DNA from: Sulfobacillus sp. | Lineage (GTDB): Bacteria > Bacillota > Sulfobacillia > Sulfobacillales > Sulfobacillaceae | Assembly (NCBI GenBank): GCA_027309085.1 | Contig: DAIDDL010000043.1 | Location: forward strand, 1-34,211 | Direction: 5' to 3' | DNA: 34,211 bases | Part shown: positions 1-7,286 of the stretch, in pieces | Layout of the letters: the number at the start of each line of letters is the position of its first letter | Numbering within the stretch: the first letter of the stretch is position 1 | Made by a program: the position numbers and the translations under genes | Notes under the pieces: generated by a model | Database searches by the model: none | Told to the model about the DNA's origin: nothing | The model's input: only the letters and a program-made list of their open reading frames with translations

Positions 1-73
1 CACGGTCGTCCCCCTCGCGTACGCTGGCGGTACTGGATCCGTAGGGATCTGGGAGACCCAGACTGTGCCGACA
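1..73 (+). rRNA. rrf: 5S ribosomal RNA, 3' part (5' end lies outside the window)
   Basis: The window opens with CACGG. The conserved GGTA of loop E ends at base 32, the same distance found in Bacillus subtilis 5S rRNA (aligned from memory). A helix IV hairpin follows, GATCC paired with GGATC around a short loop at 36-49, and then GAGA at 53-56, again at the expected spacing. The 3' end is placed near 72-74 by comparison with known lengths. A rho-independent terminator lies ten bases further on, as expected for the last gene of an rRNA operon. The usual GAGAGTAGG reads GAGACCCAG here, so the match is not perfect. The terminal helix cannot be checked because its 5' strand is outside the window. 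Confidence 0.7.
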
Positions 74-82
74 ATCCTTTTT

Positions 83-109
83 GCCCTTTCCCTCGGGAGA
101 GGGCTTTTT
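83..109 (+). terminator. Rho-independent terminator after the 5S rRNA gene
   Basis: A stem of about nine pairs (83-91 with 96-104, including one G-T pair) closes a four-base loop and is followed directly by five T. It points in the plus direction and sits just after the presumed 5S 3' end, so it probably ends the rRNA transcript. Confidence 0.8.
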
Positions 110-164
110 GCTGAAGCCACAGAGCATTGGGAACCAACGGGGTGGATGCCGGCCGGCTATGGAT

Positions 165-203
165 TTCGCCGAAGGGAGATCCATCTGGATCCCCTTCGGC
201 GAA
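165..203. repeat. Long inverted repeat between the convergent rRNA and ispH transcripts
   Basis: TTCGCCGAAGGG (165-176) pairs with CCCTTCGGCGAA (192-203). Inside, GATCC pairs with GGATC around an ATCT loop, with a single bulged A at 177. That gives 17 pairs. There is no T run on either side, so it is not a standard intrinsic terminator. Its place between two converging transcripts suggests a bidirectional stop or an mRNA 3'-end stabiliser, which is inference. Confidence 0.6.
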
Positions 204-225
204 CAGGTTCTGTCTGATTATGCTT

Positions 226-247
226 TGCGGCCGCGAGAGGGGCCGCA
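226..247. repeat. Short GC-rich hairpin just after the ispH stop codon
   Basis: TGCGGCC (226-232) pairs with GGCCGCA (241-247) around an eight-base loop. On the plus strand it is followed by TCTTTTATT, a weak T-rich tail. On the minus strand it comes right after the ispH stop but has no T run. It could contribute to transcript ends in either direction. Confidence 0.4.
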
Positions 248-251
248 TCTT

Positions 252-1142
252 TTATTCGGGGATCTTGACAGGAAACGACTCGATTGCTTTGATCACATCC
301 CGCGTGATCCGGCTAGGTGTAGACGATCCTGCTGTGACCCCGACCGTGGCCACTCCCTCAAACCACTCGGGTTTGAGATCATGGGCGCTTTCCACCCGCA
401 CAGACGGCTTGTGTCCGATTTTCTCCACAACCTCCACGAGGCGGTTGGAGTTGTTGCTGCGCCGGTCCCCGACGACTACGACCATATCGACCTCGTCCGC
501 TGATTTGACCGCAGCTTCTTGGCGCAACTGGGTGGCCATGCAAATCTCATTATGCACTTCGGCTTGCGGATATCGTTCGAGAAGACCTTGGATAATGGAC
601 GCTGTATCCCACTGGCTTAAAGTGGTTTGCGTGACAATCGCGATCTTTTCCTCTGGGGTAAAGGGCACCTGGGCCACATCGTCAAGACGGGTCACCAGAA
701 ACGCCCGCCCGGCTGGCGCCTCACCCATGGCCCCTTCAGGTTCCGGATGGTCTCTGGTGCCAATGTAGACAATAGCGTAGCCTTCCCGGATTCTTTCCTG
801 AATGAGGGTATGGGTCTTGGTCACGTCAGGGCAGGTTGCGTCGAAGCAGGTGAGGCCCCGTTCCCGCGCCTTGGCTTTCACGCTGGGCGAGATGCCGTGA
901 GCCGTAAAGATGACCGTCGCGCCATCCGGCACCTGATCCAGCAAATCCAGGCGGGAGGCTCCGTCAAGAGTCGTAATCCCGTAATGCTCCAGCTCAAGGA
1001 CCGTATGCTGATTGTGCACAATTTGACCAAGAATGTATATGGGGCGCGGAACATGCGGGTCTTGGGCGACGCGCTTGGCCATGGTGATGGCATCGACCAC
1101 ACCATAGCAGTAGCCGCGGGGATGAATTTTCAACACGTCCAT
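252..1142 (-). CDS. ispH: 4-hydroxy-3-methylbut-2-enyl diphosphate reductase (IspH/LytB)
   Basis: Last enzyme of the MEP isoprenoid pathway. It reduces HMBPP to IPP and DMAPP with a [4Fe-4S] cluster in the cytoplasm. The 296-aa protein has the usual family length. The three cluster cysteines are present: C12 (GYCYG), C104 (DATCP) and C201 (NEICMAT). Substrate-binding residues are also recognisable: H43, H82, the H132/E134 pair in DHPEPEG, and the SNNSN stretch near 229-233. An AAGGAG ribosome site lies about ten bases before the ATG. It is separated by 240 bases from the Lgt-like gene upstream and appears to have its own promoter and a leader of about 180 nt. Its product pool feeds the polyprenyl synthase encoded at 30830. 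The family assignment is firm. Confidence 0.96.
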   Translation of the reverse strand: MDVLKIHPRGYCYGVVDAITMAKRVAQDPHVPRPIYILGQIVHNQHTVLELEHYGITTLDGASRLDLLDQVPDGATVIFTAHGISPSVKAKARERGLTCFDATCPDVTKTHTLIQERIREGYAIVYIGTRDHPEPEGAMGEAPAGRAFLVTRLDDVAQVPFTPEEKIAIVTQTTLSQWDTASIIQGLLERYPQAEVHNEICMATQLRQEAAVKSADEVDMVVVVGDRRSNNSNRLVEVVEKIGHKPSVRVESAHDLKPEWFEGVATVGVTAGSSTPSRITRDVIKAIESFPVKIPE

Positions 1143-1160
1143 TAGGTTTGACTCCTTTTG

Positions 1161-1178
1161 GCACTGCAGCTGCAGTGC
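1161..1178. repeat. Perfect 18-bp palindrome in the ispH leader
   Basis: GCACTGCAGCTGCAGTGC is its own reverse complement. In RNA it would give a seven-pair stem with an AGCT loop, placed immediately before the AAAAGGAG ribosome site of ispH. It could be a protein-binding site or an mRNA structure that affects translation. No T run follows, so it is not a terminator. Confidence 0.6.
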
Positions 1179-1308
1179 AGTCTATCCCCGACCAGGCCCT
1201 CCCAATGGGCTCTGCTAGGGTTCCTCACACCGCTCTTTTAGAGGTTCCGGAATTCTAGCGAGTACTAGGCCAGTGCCTGAACCGCAGGGGGCTGAGTCTT
1301 CCCGGACG

Positions 1309-1326
1309 GGTGACACCGCTGTCACC
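1309..1326. promoter_or_regulatory. Operator-like inverted repeat at the ispH transcription start
   Basis: GGTGACA and TGTCACC flank a four-base spacer (1309-1315 and 1320-1326). The repeat begins two bases after the minus-strand -10 box and would cover the +1 position near 1322. That location is typical of a repressor operator, but it could equally form a hairpin at the 5' end of the mRNA. I do not recognise the regulator. Confidence 0.5.
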
Positions 1327-1328
1327 AT

Positions 1329-1357
1329 ATTATAGCCCCGGGGATGCGCAGGATCCA
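1329..1357 (-). promoter_or_regulatory. Probable ispH promoter
   Basis: A consensus TATAAT lies on the minus strand at 1329-1334. At 17-bp spacing the -35 position reads TGGATC (1352-1357), a weak 3/6 match, so activity may need an activator. The predicted start is about 180 bases before the ispH ATG. Confidence 0.5.
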
Positions 1358-1382
1358 GAGGGTGGGCCGGGCAGGAGCCGCT

Positions 1383-2066
1383 TCACTTGCCCATCAAGCG
1401 GTAGCCTGTCACAGCGAGGACCACCGCGAACCACTGCAATGAGGTGAAAGGGTTGCCTCGGCTGGCCGCCGTCAAGCTGGCCAGAACTGTAGTGATGGCC
1501 GTCGTCATGAGGAATACTCCCGCAATTTGCCCGGGCTTAAGAGCATGGGACCGGTGAAGGATCCAGATAACGCCGCTCCCAACAGCCATGAGAATGGCCC
1601 AAAGAAAATAGGTGGCGAAATGATTGAGGTGGCGGGTGGCAATGGTCAAGAGGGGAATGCGGGTCGCGACGCCAACCCAGTTGAACCCCATCGCCCATAG
1701 GGCCAACGCAGGGGAAACGGTCAGAGCGATGGCATCCAGGTCGGATAGAGCCCAGCGCTTCCGGTGGTACACAAGCACATATAAGACGGCAAGGCCGGCC
1801 CCCGCTACTGCACCCCACAGCCCTAAGCGGCTCTCGGGGGTGAAAATCAAGTGGGATGGATTATGAACGAAGTAAGCTGGGTCCGTGGCGATATAAATGC
1901 CTTTGTCCCCCATGAGGCCGCCAAGAATCAGGGCCCAGAGAAGATCTTGCACACGCCCCGGAGTCTTCATCCTCTCCTGCAGCACAAATGCCAGCGTCGC
2001 CGCCGCAATGAGCAATACGTTGAAGAGGGGGAGCGGGCCGAGAAGCACTTGGGAAGGAATATACAT
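1383..2066 (-). CDS. Lgt-like polytopic membrane protein lacking the known catalytic residues
   Basis: A 227-aa membrane protein with about six to seven hydrophobic segments. Its layout resembles prolipoprotein diacylglyceryl transferase (Lgt): a GGLMGDK-type turn near residue 49, a GLWGAVAGAG stretch near 82 where Lgt has its HGG loop, then SDLDAIALTVSPALAL, where Lgt has the segment leading to GRIGNF. The key His of the HGG loop and the Arg of GRIGNF are not present; the corresponding stretch reads WAMGFNWVG. I therefore call the fold, not the activity. An AGGAGG ribosome site lies in the last codons of the thioredoxin-like gene, four bases upstream, so it is co-translated with the ccdA cluster. 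It may be a partner or scaffold in thiol transfer, or a divergent acyl transferase; both are inference. Confidence 0.55.
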   Translation of the reverse strand: MYIPSQVLLGPLPLFNVLLIAAATLAFVLQERMKTPGRVQDLLWALILGGLMGDKGIYIATDPAYFVHNPSHLIFTPESRLGLWGAVAGAGLAVLYVLVYHRKRWALSDLDAIALTVSPALALWAMGFNWVGVATRIPLLTIATRHLNHFATYFLWAILMAVGSGVIWILHRSHALKPGQIAGVFLMTTAITTVLASLTAASRGNPFTSLQWFAVVLAVTGYRLMGK

Positions 2067-2070
2067 CGGC

Positions 2071-2589
2071 TTAATCCTCCTGATTCTGTTCAGCCGCCGC
2101 CAGATTCTGGCGCAGCAGAGCTGGCGTCATGGGGCCGACAATCTTGCTGACGATGATGCCATTGCGATTGACAAAATAGGAGGTAGGCAAGGTCGTCACG
2201 AAGAAGGCGTTGAAGACATGGCCGTCTGGGTCATACCAGCTGAGGCGGGAGGGAATATGATACCGGCCCAGGAAAGCTGACGTAGAACCGGCGGAGCCTT
2301 GGCTGACTAGGAGGAGCCGGCTGGACGGGGTTACGGCCGCGGTCAGGTTGGGCAGCTCCATCCGGCAGGCTGGGCACCATGTGGCCCAGAAATTGATGAG
2401 CGCGGCATGGTGGTCCAAGAGGCGGGATAGGGCAACGGATTGGCCAGATGCGCTGACGACAGCGATGTTGCCGACGGACTGCCCGACCTGGGCCGTAAAG
2501 CCCTGGTGGGCCGAGGGGCGGATTACGACTGCGAGTGCCAGCACCAGCACAAATACCGCTCCCAGGACGTTGCGCCACGCATTCCTCAC
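2071..2589 (-). CDS. Membrane-anchored thioredoxin-like thiol-disulfide protein (TlpA/ResA type)
   Basis: A 172-aa protein with an uncleaved signal-anchor (hydrophobic residues about 8-23) and an extracytoplasmic thioredoxin fold. The active site is W71-C72-P73-A74-C75, and the cis-proline is P135 in TLPTSYF. Proteins of this type (ResA, TlpA, CcmG) reduce disulfides on the outer face, for example in apocytochrome c, using electrons passed on by CcdA. The gene starts with GTG, which overlaps the ccdA stop as GTGA, so the two are translationally coupled. The exact client is unknown: no cytochrome c biogenesis genes are in the window. Confidence 0.87.
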   Translation of the reverse strand: MRNAWRNVLGAVFVLVLALAVVIRPSAHQGFTAQVGQSVGNIAVVSASGQSVALSRLLDHHAALINFWATWCPACRMELPNLTAAVTPSSRLLLVSQGSAGSTSAFLGRYHIPSRLSWYDPDGHVFNAFFVTTLPTSYFVNRNGIIVSKIVGPMTPALLRQNLAAAEQNQED

Positions 2590-3296
2590 AGCAAGGGGCC
2601 CATGGCCACCAGATTGGGTATGCGGTCAAACCAGCCTGTCAGCAGCATGACTCCCAGCACTACCAGCATAGCCCCTGAAGCCCGTTCTATCCAAGGGAGA
2701 TAGCGGCCCATGTGCCGTGTCCACTGGGCGGCTTGCCCAAGAAAAAAGGCCAGCGCTAAAAACGGCACAGCGAGCCCTACCGCATAGCTGGCGAGCATAA
2801 GCCCCCCTGTGGCAACGGTAGAGGAGTGCGCCGCCAGGAGAAGGATGCTGGCGAGAATAGGCCCGACGCAGGGCGTCCACCCGGCGGCAAAGACCATGCC
2901 TAAAATCACGGCGGAGAAACCTTGGGCCTTGGGAGTCACCGCGAAGTGCACATCGCGCTTAATGAGGCCGATCTGGATCAGCCCAAACAGTTCCAGGCCA
3001 AAGACGATCATCACCAGCCCGCCCAATTCCGCGATGACCTGCCGGTGAAAGTGCACGAATTGCCCCATGCTGCTGGCTCCAAGGCCTGCCAGCACCAAAA
3101 TCACCGAGAACCCGGAGACGAACAGCAGGGCATTTTGCATGACACGCCGCCGGATGAGGTGATTATGCACCGATTCGGCTGTTAGGGCCGTGCCGGCCAT
3201 GGTGGTCAGGTAGGACGGGATAAGGGGCAGGACGCAGGGGGAAAGCACAGAGGCAAGCCCTGCCACAAACGCCACTCCGAGCGAGACGATGGACAT
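2586..3296 (-). CDS. ccdA: CcdA-type transmembrane thiol-electron carrier
   Basis: A 236-aa, six-helix membrane protein of the CcdA/DsbD-beta family. It carries reducing equivalents from cytoplasmic thioredoxin across the membrane. The two redox cysteines sit in the expected motifs: C21 in SPCVLPLIPSYL and C143 in GWTPCVGPIL. An AAGGAGG site lies about eight bases before the ATG. It leads a three-gene unit with the thioredoxin-like and Lgt-like genes and has a well-formed promoter in the intergenic region shared with ftsE. The immediate electron acceptor is very probably the adjacent WCPAC protein. Confidence 0.93.
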   Translation of the reverse strand: MSIVSLGVAFVAGLASVLSPCVLPLIPSYLTTMAGTALTAESVHNHLIRRRVMQNALLFVSGFSVILVLAGLGASSMGQFVHFHRQVIAELGGLVMIVFGLELFGLIQIGLIKRDVHFAVTPKAQGFSAVILGMVFAAGWTPCVGPILASILLLAAHSSTVATGGLMLASYAVGLAVPFLALAFFLGQAAQWTRHMGRYLPWIERASGAMLVVLGVMLLTGWFDRIPNLVAMGPLL

Positions 3297-3334
3297 GCAA
3301 GGCGCCTCCTTGGGTCACTAGTTCAATGCCAAAA

Positions 3335-3363
3335 ATTATATCATGGGCAGGCATGGATGTCAT
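3335..3363 (-). promoter_or_regulatory. Promoter of the ccdA cluster
   Basis: On the minus strand the -35 box ATGACA (3358-3363) and -10 box TATAAT (3335-3340) are exactly 17 bp apart, matching 11 of 12 consensus positions. Transcription would start near 3328, about 30 bases before the ccdA ATG. No equally good plus-strand promoter for ftsE was found in the same gap. Confidence 0.8.
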
Positions 3364-3417
3364 AACGGCAGGAATTTCGCAATCGATGTCGTATCTTAAT
3401 ATGTTAGGGGGAACGAT

Positions 3418-4104
3418 ATGATCCGGTTGGAAAATGTCAGTAAACGCTATGGGAACGGGCATTACGGCGTAATCGATGTGAATCTAGAAATTCACCGAGG
3501 CGAATTTATCTTCCTGGTGGGGCCATCGGGTGCGGGCAAGTCTTCTCTTATCCGGATGTTGTACCGTGAGGAGCTGCCGACATCAGGGGAAATCTACCTC
3601 GACGAGTTTCGGCTTTCACAGTTGAGACGCACCCAGGTGTCTCGTCTCAGACGGCAGCTGGGAGTAGTGTTTCAAGATGTCAAATTATTGACCAACCGCA
3701 CCGTATTCCAGAATGTGGCCTTTGCCATGGAAGTGGTGGGGGCCAAGGGACATGATATCCAAAAGCGGGTGCCGCAAGTCCTGGAGCTGGTGGGTTTGGC
3801 CCGGCGGAGGAACAATCTGCCCCACCAGCTGTCCGGCGGTGAGCAGCAGCGGGTCGGCATCGCCCGCGCTCTCGTCAACAATCCGGTCTATGTCATCGCG
3901 GACGAACCCACGGGGAATCTGGATCCCGAGACGGCTTTCGACATTATCAAGCTCCTGAACGAAATCAACCGCCGCGGGGCGACCATCGTGATGGCCACCC
4001 ATGCCAAAGAGATCGTCAATCAGATGCACAAGCGTGTGGTCGCCGTGGAAAATGGCCGGGTTGTGCGCGATGAGGCGAGAGGGGCATACGGTTATGAACC
4101 TTAA
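3418..4104 (+). CDS. ftsE: Cell division ATP-binding protein FtsE
   Basis: ATPase of the FtsEX complex, which couples cell division or elongation to activation of peptidoglycan hydrolases. The 228-aa protein has Walker A GPSGAGKS (35-42), the Q-loop in VVFQDVKLL, the ABC signature LSGGEQQR (138-145) and Walker B with catalytic E163 (VIADEPTGNLD). The length is normal for FtsE. A TTAGGGGG ribosome site lies about eight bases before the ATG. It overlaps ftsX by 11 bases. The usual partner hydrolase is not adjacent. Confidence 0.95.
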   Translation: MIRLENVSKRYGNGHYGVIDVNLEIHRGEFIFLVGPSGAGKSSLIRMLYREELPTSGEIYLDEFRLSQLRRTQVSRLRRQLGVVFQDVKLLTNRTVFQNVAFAMEVVGAKGHDIQKRVPQVLELVGLARRRNNLPHQLSGGEQQRVGIARALVNNPVYVIADEPTGNLDPETAFDIIKLLNEINRRGATIVMATHAKEIVNQMHKRVVAVENGRVVRDEARGAYGYEP

Positions 4105-4981
4105 CAGCGTGTGGTATATCGCCAAAGAGACGGGGCGCAATCTGGTCTACAATATTTGGATGACATTGGCATCGGTATCCACCGTGGCTATTTCGATGTT
4201 TGTCCTCTCTTTCTTTCTTGTCCTGACTGTCAATATGACTCATCTGACCACTGTCTTGCAGAGCCAGGTGGAAATGCGGGTGTTTATCAATGCCAATGTG
4301 CCGCGCCACAGTGAAATGACCCTGTTAAAACAAGCCGACCAGTGGCCAGGCGTCCGCAAAATACAGTTTTTTACCAAGCAGCAGGCAGCGGACAGCCTGA
4401 AGAAGGAGTTTCCGGACCAAAGGGACCTCCTCACTCTGATCTCCAAGTCGAATCCGCTGTTTGACGGATTTAATGTCTATACCAAAAACCCTAACGAAAT
4501 TCCCGCCTTGGCGGTGCGCTTTCAGCACGAGAAAGCGGTGCACAATGTCGTCTATGAAGGGCAGGTTGTCAGCCGCCTCTCCCGCCTGTCTGTGATTATG
4601 AAATGGGTGGGCTGGGCGGTAGAGCTTCTGTTAGGTCTGGCGACACTGTTTATTATTGTCAATACGATCCGCCTGGCCGTTTTCGCCCGCCGACGGGAAG
4701 TCGCCGTCATGAAGCTGGTGGGTGCTACGGACTGGTTTATTCGCTGGCCGTTTGTGCTGGAAGGACTGGTGTTGGGTATAGTAGGGGCGGGAGTAGCTGA
4801 TCTTGTCGTCAGTCAGGGTTATCACTGGCTGATTATGGCGGCCACGGGGGCGCTTCCCTTCTGGCCCATGGCGCCTTATGCCCAGGTGATGGCTAAAACC
4901 TGGGACTTTACCCTGATTGGTGGTTTAGTGGTGGGGGGGGTGGCCAGCATTGTCGCCTTGCGCCGCTTCTTGAAGGTCTGA
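4094..4981 (+). CDS. ftsX: Cell division membrane protein FtsX
   Basis: Membrane partner of FtsE. The 295-aa protein has the FtsX pattern: an N-terminal amphipathic stretch, TM1 (about residues 20-48), an extracellular domain (about 50-165) that in this family recruits peptidoglycan hydrolases, then three TM helices with the conserved NTIRLAVFARRREVAVMKLVGAT segment between TM2 and TM3. The start at 4094 is chosen because the protein then begins MNLNSVWYIAKETGRN, as FtsX proteins do, and a GAGAGGGG site precedes it. A longer reading frame runs back into ftsE but would add unrelated residues. Confidence 0.95.
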   Translation: MNLNSVWYIAKETGRNLVYNIWMTLASVSTVAISMFVLSFFLVLTVNMTHLTTVLQSQVEMRVFINANVPRHSEMTLLKQADQWPGVRKIQFFTKQQAADSLKKEFPDQRDLLTLISKSNPLFDGFNVYTKNPNEIPALAVRFQHEKAVHNVVYEGQVVSRLSRLSVIMKWVGWAVELLLGLATLFIIVNTIRLAVFARRREVAVMKLVGATDWFIRWPFVLEGLVLGIVGAGVADLVVSQGYHWLIMAATGALPFWPMAPYAQVMAKTWDFTLIGGLVVGGVASIVALRRFLKV

Positions 4982-4995
4982 CCTATTCCCCTCCG

Positions 4996-5004
4996 TGGTA
5001 TAAT
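4996..5004 (+). promoter_or_regulatory. Extended -10 promoter for the uvrB transcript
   Basis: TGGTATAAT is a perfect extended -10 element (TGn plus TATAAT), 14 bases after the ftsX stop. The -35 position at 17-bp spacing is poor (GTCTGA), which fits extended -10 promoters. Transcription would begin near 5011, leaving a leader of about 260 nt before uvrB. Confidence 0.6.
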
Positions 5005-5010
5005 GTAAGG

Positions 5011-5270
5011 ACTGGAGAAAGAAAGAGCGGCAGGTGTTCCGGATGGCCGCAAAGACGCCGGCGGAGAGTGGGCTTCCCTTGTGCTGTGCTGTCATGGTTC
5101 CGGTAAAAGGCGTTCTCTTGGCTCGGCGAGTTTTCCAAGCCGGACGGCAGGGAGGACGTTTTGTCTTGAAGCAGGATTTTCACACCCGATTGCGGCAGAC
5201 TGTGTGGCGCGGCAATTTGGCGTGGAGAGCGGCCAAGGACCGGCAGTCAAGAATTCAGAAAGGATGAGCG
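5011..5270 (+). other. Long untranslated leader of uvrB, possibly holding a small ORF
   Basis: About 260 bases with no recognised gene. One frame stays open from GTG 5034 to TGA 5267 (77 codons, many Arg and Gln) and ends three bases before the uvrB ATG. It lacks a convincing ribosome site and resembles nothing I know. I saw no CGAAC-N4-GTTCG type LexA box and no terminator-like hairpin. The stretch may simply be a leader. Confidence 0.3.
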
Positions 5271-7286
5271 ATGGGCGTCTTTCAATTGGTGAGTCCTTAT
5301 GAACCCCAGGGCGATCAGCCCCAGGCCATTGAGAAGCTGGTGCGCGGTGTGGTCTCCGACCAGTTCAGGCAGCAGGTGCTCTTAGGAGTTACGGGCTCCG
5401 GCAAAACCTTTACGATGGCCAACCTAATTCAGCAGGCCAATCGGCCTGCCCTGGTGATGGCGCCCAATAAAACCCTAGCCGCACAGCTGGCCGGGGAATT
5501 GAAGGCGTTTTTTCCCAACAATGCGGTGGAGTATTTTATCAGCTATTACGATTATTACCAGCCCGAAGCGTACGTGCCGCAAACGGATATGTTTATTGAG
5601 AAAGATTCCCAGATTAATGATGAGATTGACAAGCTGCGCCACTCCGCTACATCGGCTCTGCTGGAGCGTCCCGATGTGATCATTGTCGCCAGTGTCTCCT
5701 GCATTTACGGTTTGGGTTCCCCGACCGACTACCGGGATTTGGTGCTGTCCCTCCGCGTGGGGATGGAGCGCGAGCGGGACGCCATCTTGCGGAAGCTGGT
5801 GGAAATCCAATACGACCGCAACGACTCCAACTTTGTGCGGGGAAAATTCCGGGTGCGTGGCGATGTGGTGGAAATCTTTCCCGCAAACCAGAGCGAGCAA
5901 GCGATCCGGGTCGAGATGTTTGGGGATGAAATTGAGCGGATCCGCGAGTTTGACGCCCTCACGGGAGAGATTATGGGAGAGCGTGAGCACGTTGCGATTT
6001 ACCCCGCCTCTCACTACGTTATGGGACAGGACCGCGTGGCACCGGCGATTGGGGCCATTGAGCAGGAATTGCAGGAACGTTTGCGTGTCCTCAAGGACCT
6101 TGGCAAAGACCTGGAAGCCCAGCGCCTGGAGCAGCGCACCCAATATGATTTGGAGATGCTGCAGGAAGTCGGATTTTGCTCCGGCATTGAGAACTATTCC
6201 AGACACTTTACGGGAAGGCTGCCTGGAGAGCCGCCGTACACGCTGCTGGATTATTTCCCGCATCCATTTCTCACGATTATTGATGAATCCCACGTCACGG
6301 TGCCCCAGATCCGGGGCATGCACGCGGGCGACATGTCCCGCAAGACCACGCTCGTCGAGCATGGGTTCCGGCTTCCTTCAGCCTTGGACAACCGGCCTTT
6401 GCGCTTCGATGAATTTCTTAAAGATATTGACCAGGTGGTCTATGTGTCAGCGACCCCGGGACCCTATGAGCTGCAGGAAGCCGAACAGATCGTGGAGCAA
6501 ATTGTGCGGCCTACGGGGCTGATTGACCCGCCCATTGTGATCAGGCCGACTAAGGGTCAGATTGACGACCTCCTGTCGGAAATACGGGGGCAGGTCAAAC
6601 AGGAGCAGAGAGTGTTAATCACCACCCTGACCAAGCGCATGGCCGAGGACCTGACCGAATATCTTCGGGAAAATCAGGTCCGGGTGCGCTATCTGCATTC
6701 TGACATCGATGCGTTGGAGCGCATGGCCATTATCCGTGACCTGCGGCTGGGAGAGTTTGATGTGCTGGTGGGGATCAATCTTCTGCGCGAGGGGCTGGAC
6801 TTGCCGGAGGTCGGGCTGGTAGCCATTTTGGATGCGGACAAAGAGGGGTACCTGCGTTCCGTGACCTCTCTCATTCAGACGATCGGGCGGGCTGCTAGGA
6901 ACCTGGAGGGCCATGTCATCATGTATGCCGATAGAATGACGGATTCGATGGCCCGCGCCATCGAGGAGACGGACCGCAGGCGCGCCATCCAGCGCCAGTA
7001 CAATATTGAGCACCATATCACCCCGACGGGGATTACCAAAGCCGTCAGGGAAGTCATACAGGCCACAAAATCCGTTGAGGCCGAAGGCGCTGTGCAGAAG
7101 CCCGTGAAGGAGATGACCGCCCGCGAGCGGATCCAGACGGCGCACCAGATCCGCAAGGAAATGAAAGAGGCCAGCCGCAACTGGGAATTTGAGCGGGCGG
7201 CGCTGCTGCGGGATATGCTGATGGAACTGGAAAACGAAGCACCGGTCAGGGCAGCGGCAGGGGGGAAGCGCAAAGGACATGGCTAG
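5271..7286 (+). CDS. uvrB: Excinuclease ABC subunit B (UvrB)
   Basis: Damage-verifying helicase-like subunit of nucleotide excision repair. It is loaded by UvrA and then binds UvrC. The 671 aa is the normal length. Walker A is GVTGSGKT (39-46). The beta-hairpin that wedges between DNA strands is the [13 protein letters not shown] segment near 92-104. Helicase motif II reads IIDESH, and motif VI is QTIGRAARN. The C-terminal UVR domain that contacts UvrC is present ([16 protein letters not shown] onward). The start at 5271 has an AAAGGAT ribosome site. The last eight bases overlap uvrA, so the two are translationally coupled. Confidence 0.98.
   Translation: MGVFQLVSPYEPQGDQPQAIEKLVRGVVSDQFRQQVLLGVTGSGKTFTMANLIQQANRPALVMAPNKTLAAQLAGELKAFFPNNAVEYFISYYDYYQPEAYVPQTDMFIEKDSQINDEIDKLRHSATSALLERPDVIIVASVSCIYGLGSPTDYRDLVLSLRVGMERERDAILRKLVEIQYDRNDSNFVRGKFRVRGDVVEIFPANQSEQAIRVEMFGDEIERIREFDALTGEIMGEREHVAIYPASHYVMGQDRVAPAIGAIEQELQERLRVLKDLGKDLEAQRLEQRTQYDLEMLQEVGFCSGIENYSRHFTGRLPGEPPYTLLDYFPHPFLTIIDESHVTVPQIRGMHAGDMSRKTTLVEHGFRLPSALDNRPLRFDEFLKDIDQVVYVSATPGPYELQEAEQIVEQIVRPTGLIDPPIVIRPTKGQIDDLLSEIRGQVKQEQRVLITTLTKRMAEDLTEYLRENQVRVRYLHSDIDALERMAIIRDLRLGEFDVLVGINLLREGLDLPEVGLVAILDADKEGYLRSVTSLIQTIGRAARNLEGHVIMYADRMTDSMARAIEETDRRRAIQRQYNIEHHITPTGITKAVREVIQATKSVEAEGAVQKPVKEMTARERIQTAHQIRKEMKEASRNWEFERAALLRDMLMELENEAPVRAAAGGKRKGHG

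Noticed and set aside
1143-1357. T-box, TPP, SAM or cobalamin riboswitch in the ispH leader
   Set aside because: None of the conserved motifs (for example the T-box GGGTGGNACCGCG) can be found on the minus strand, and there is no terminator hairpin with a T run.
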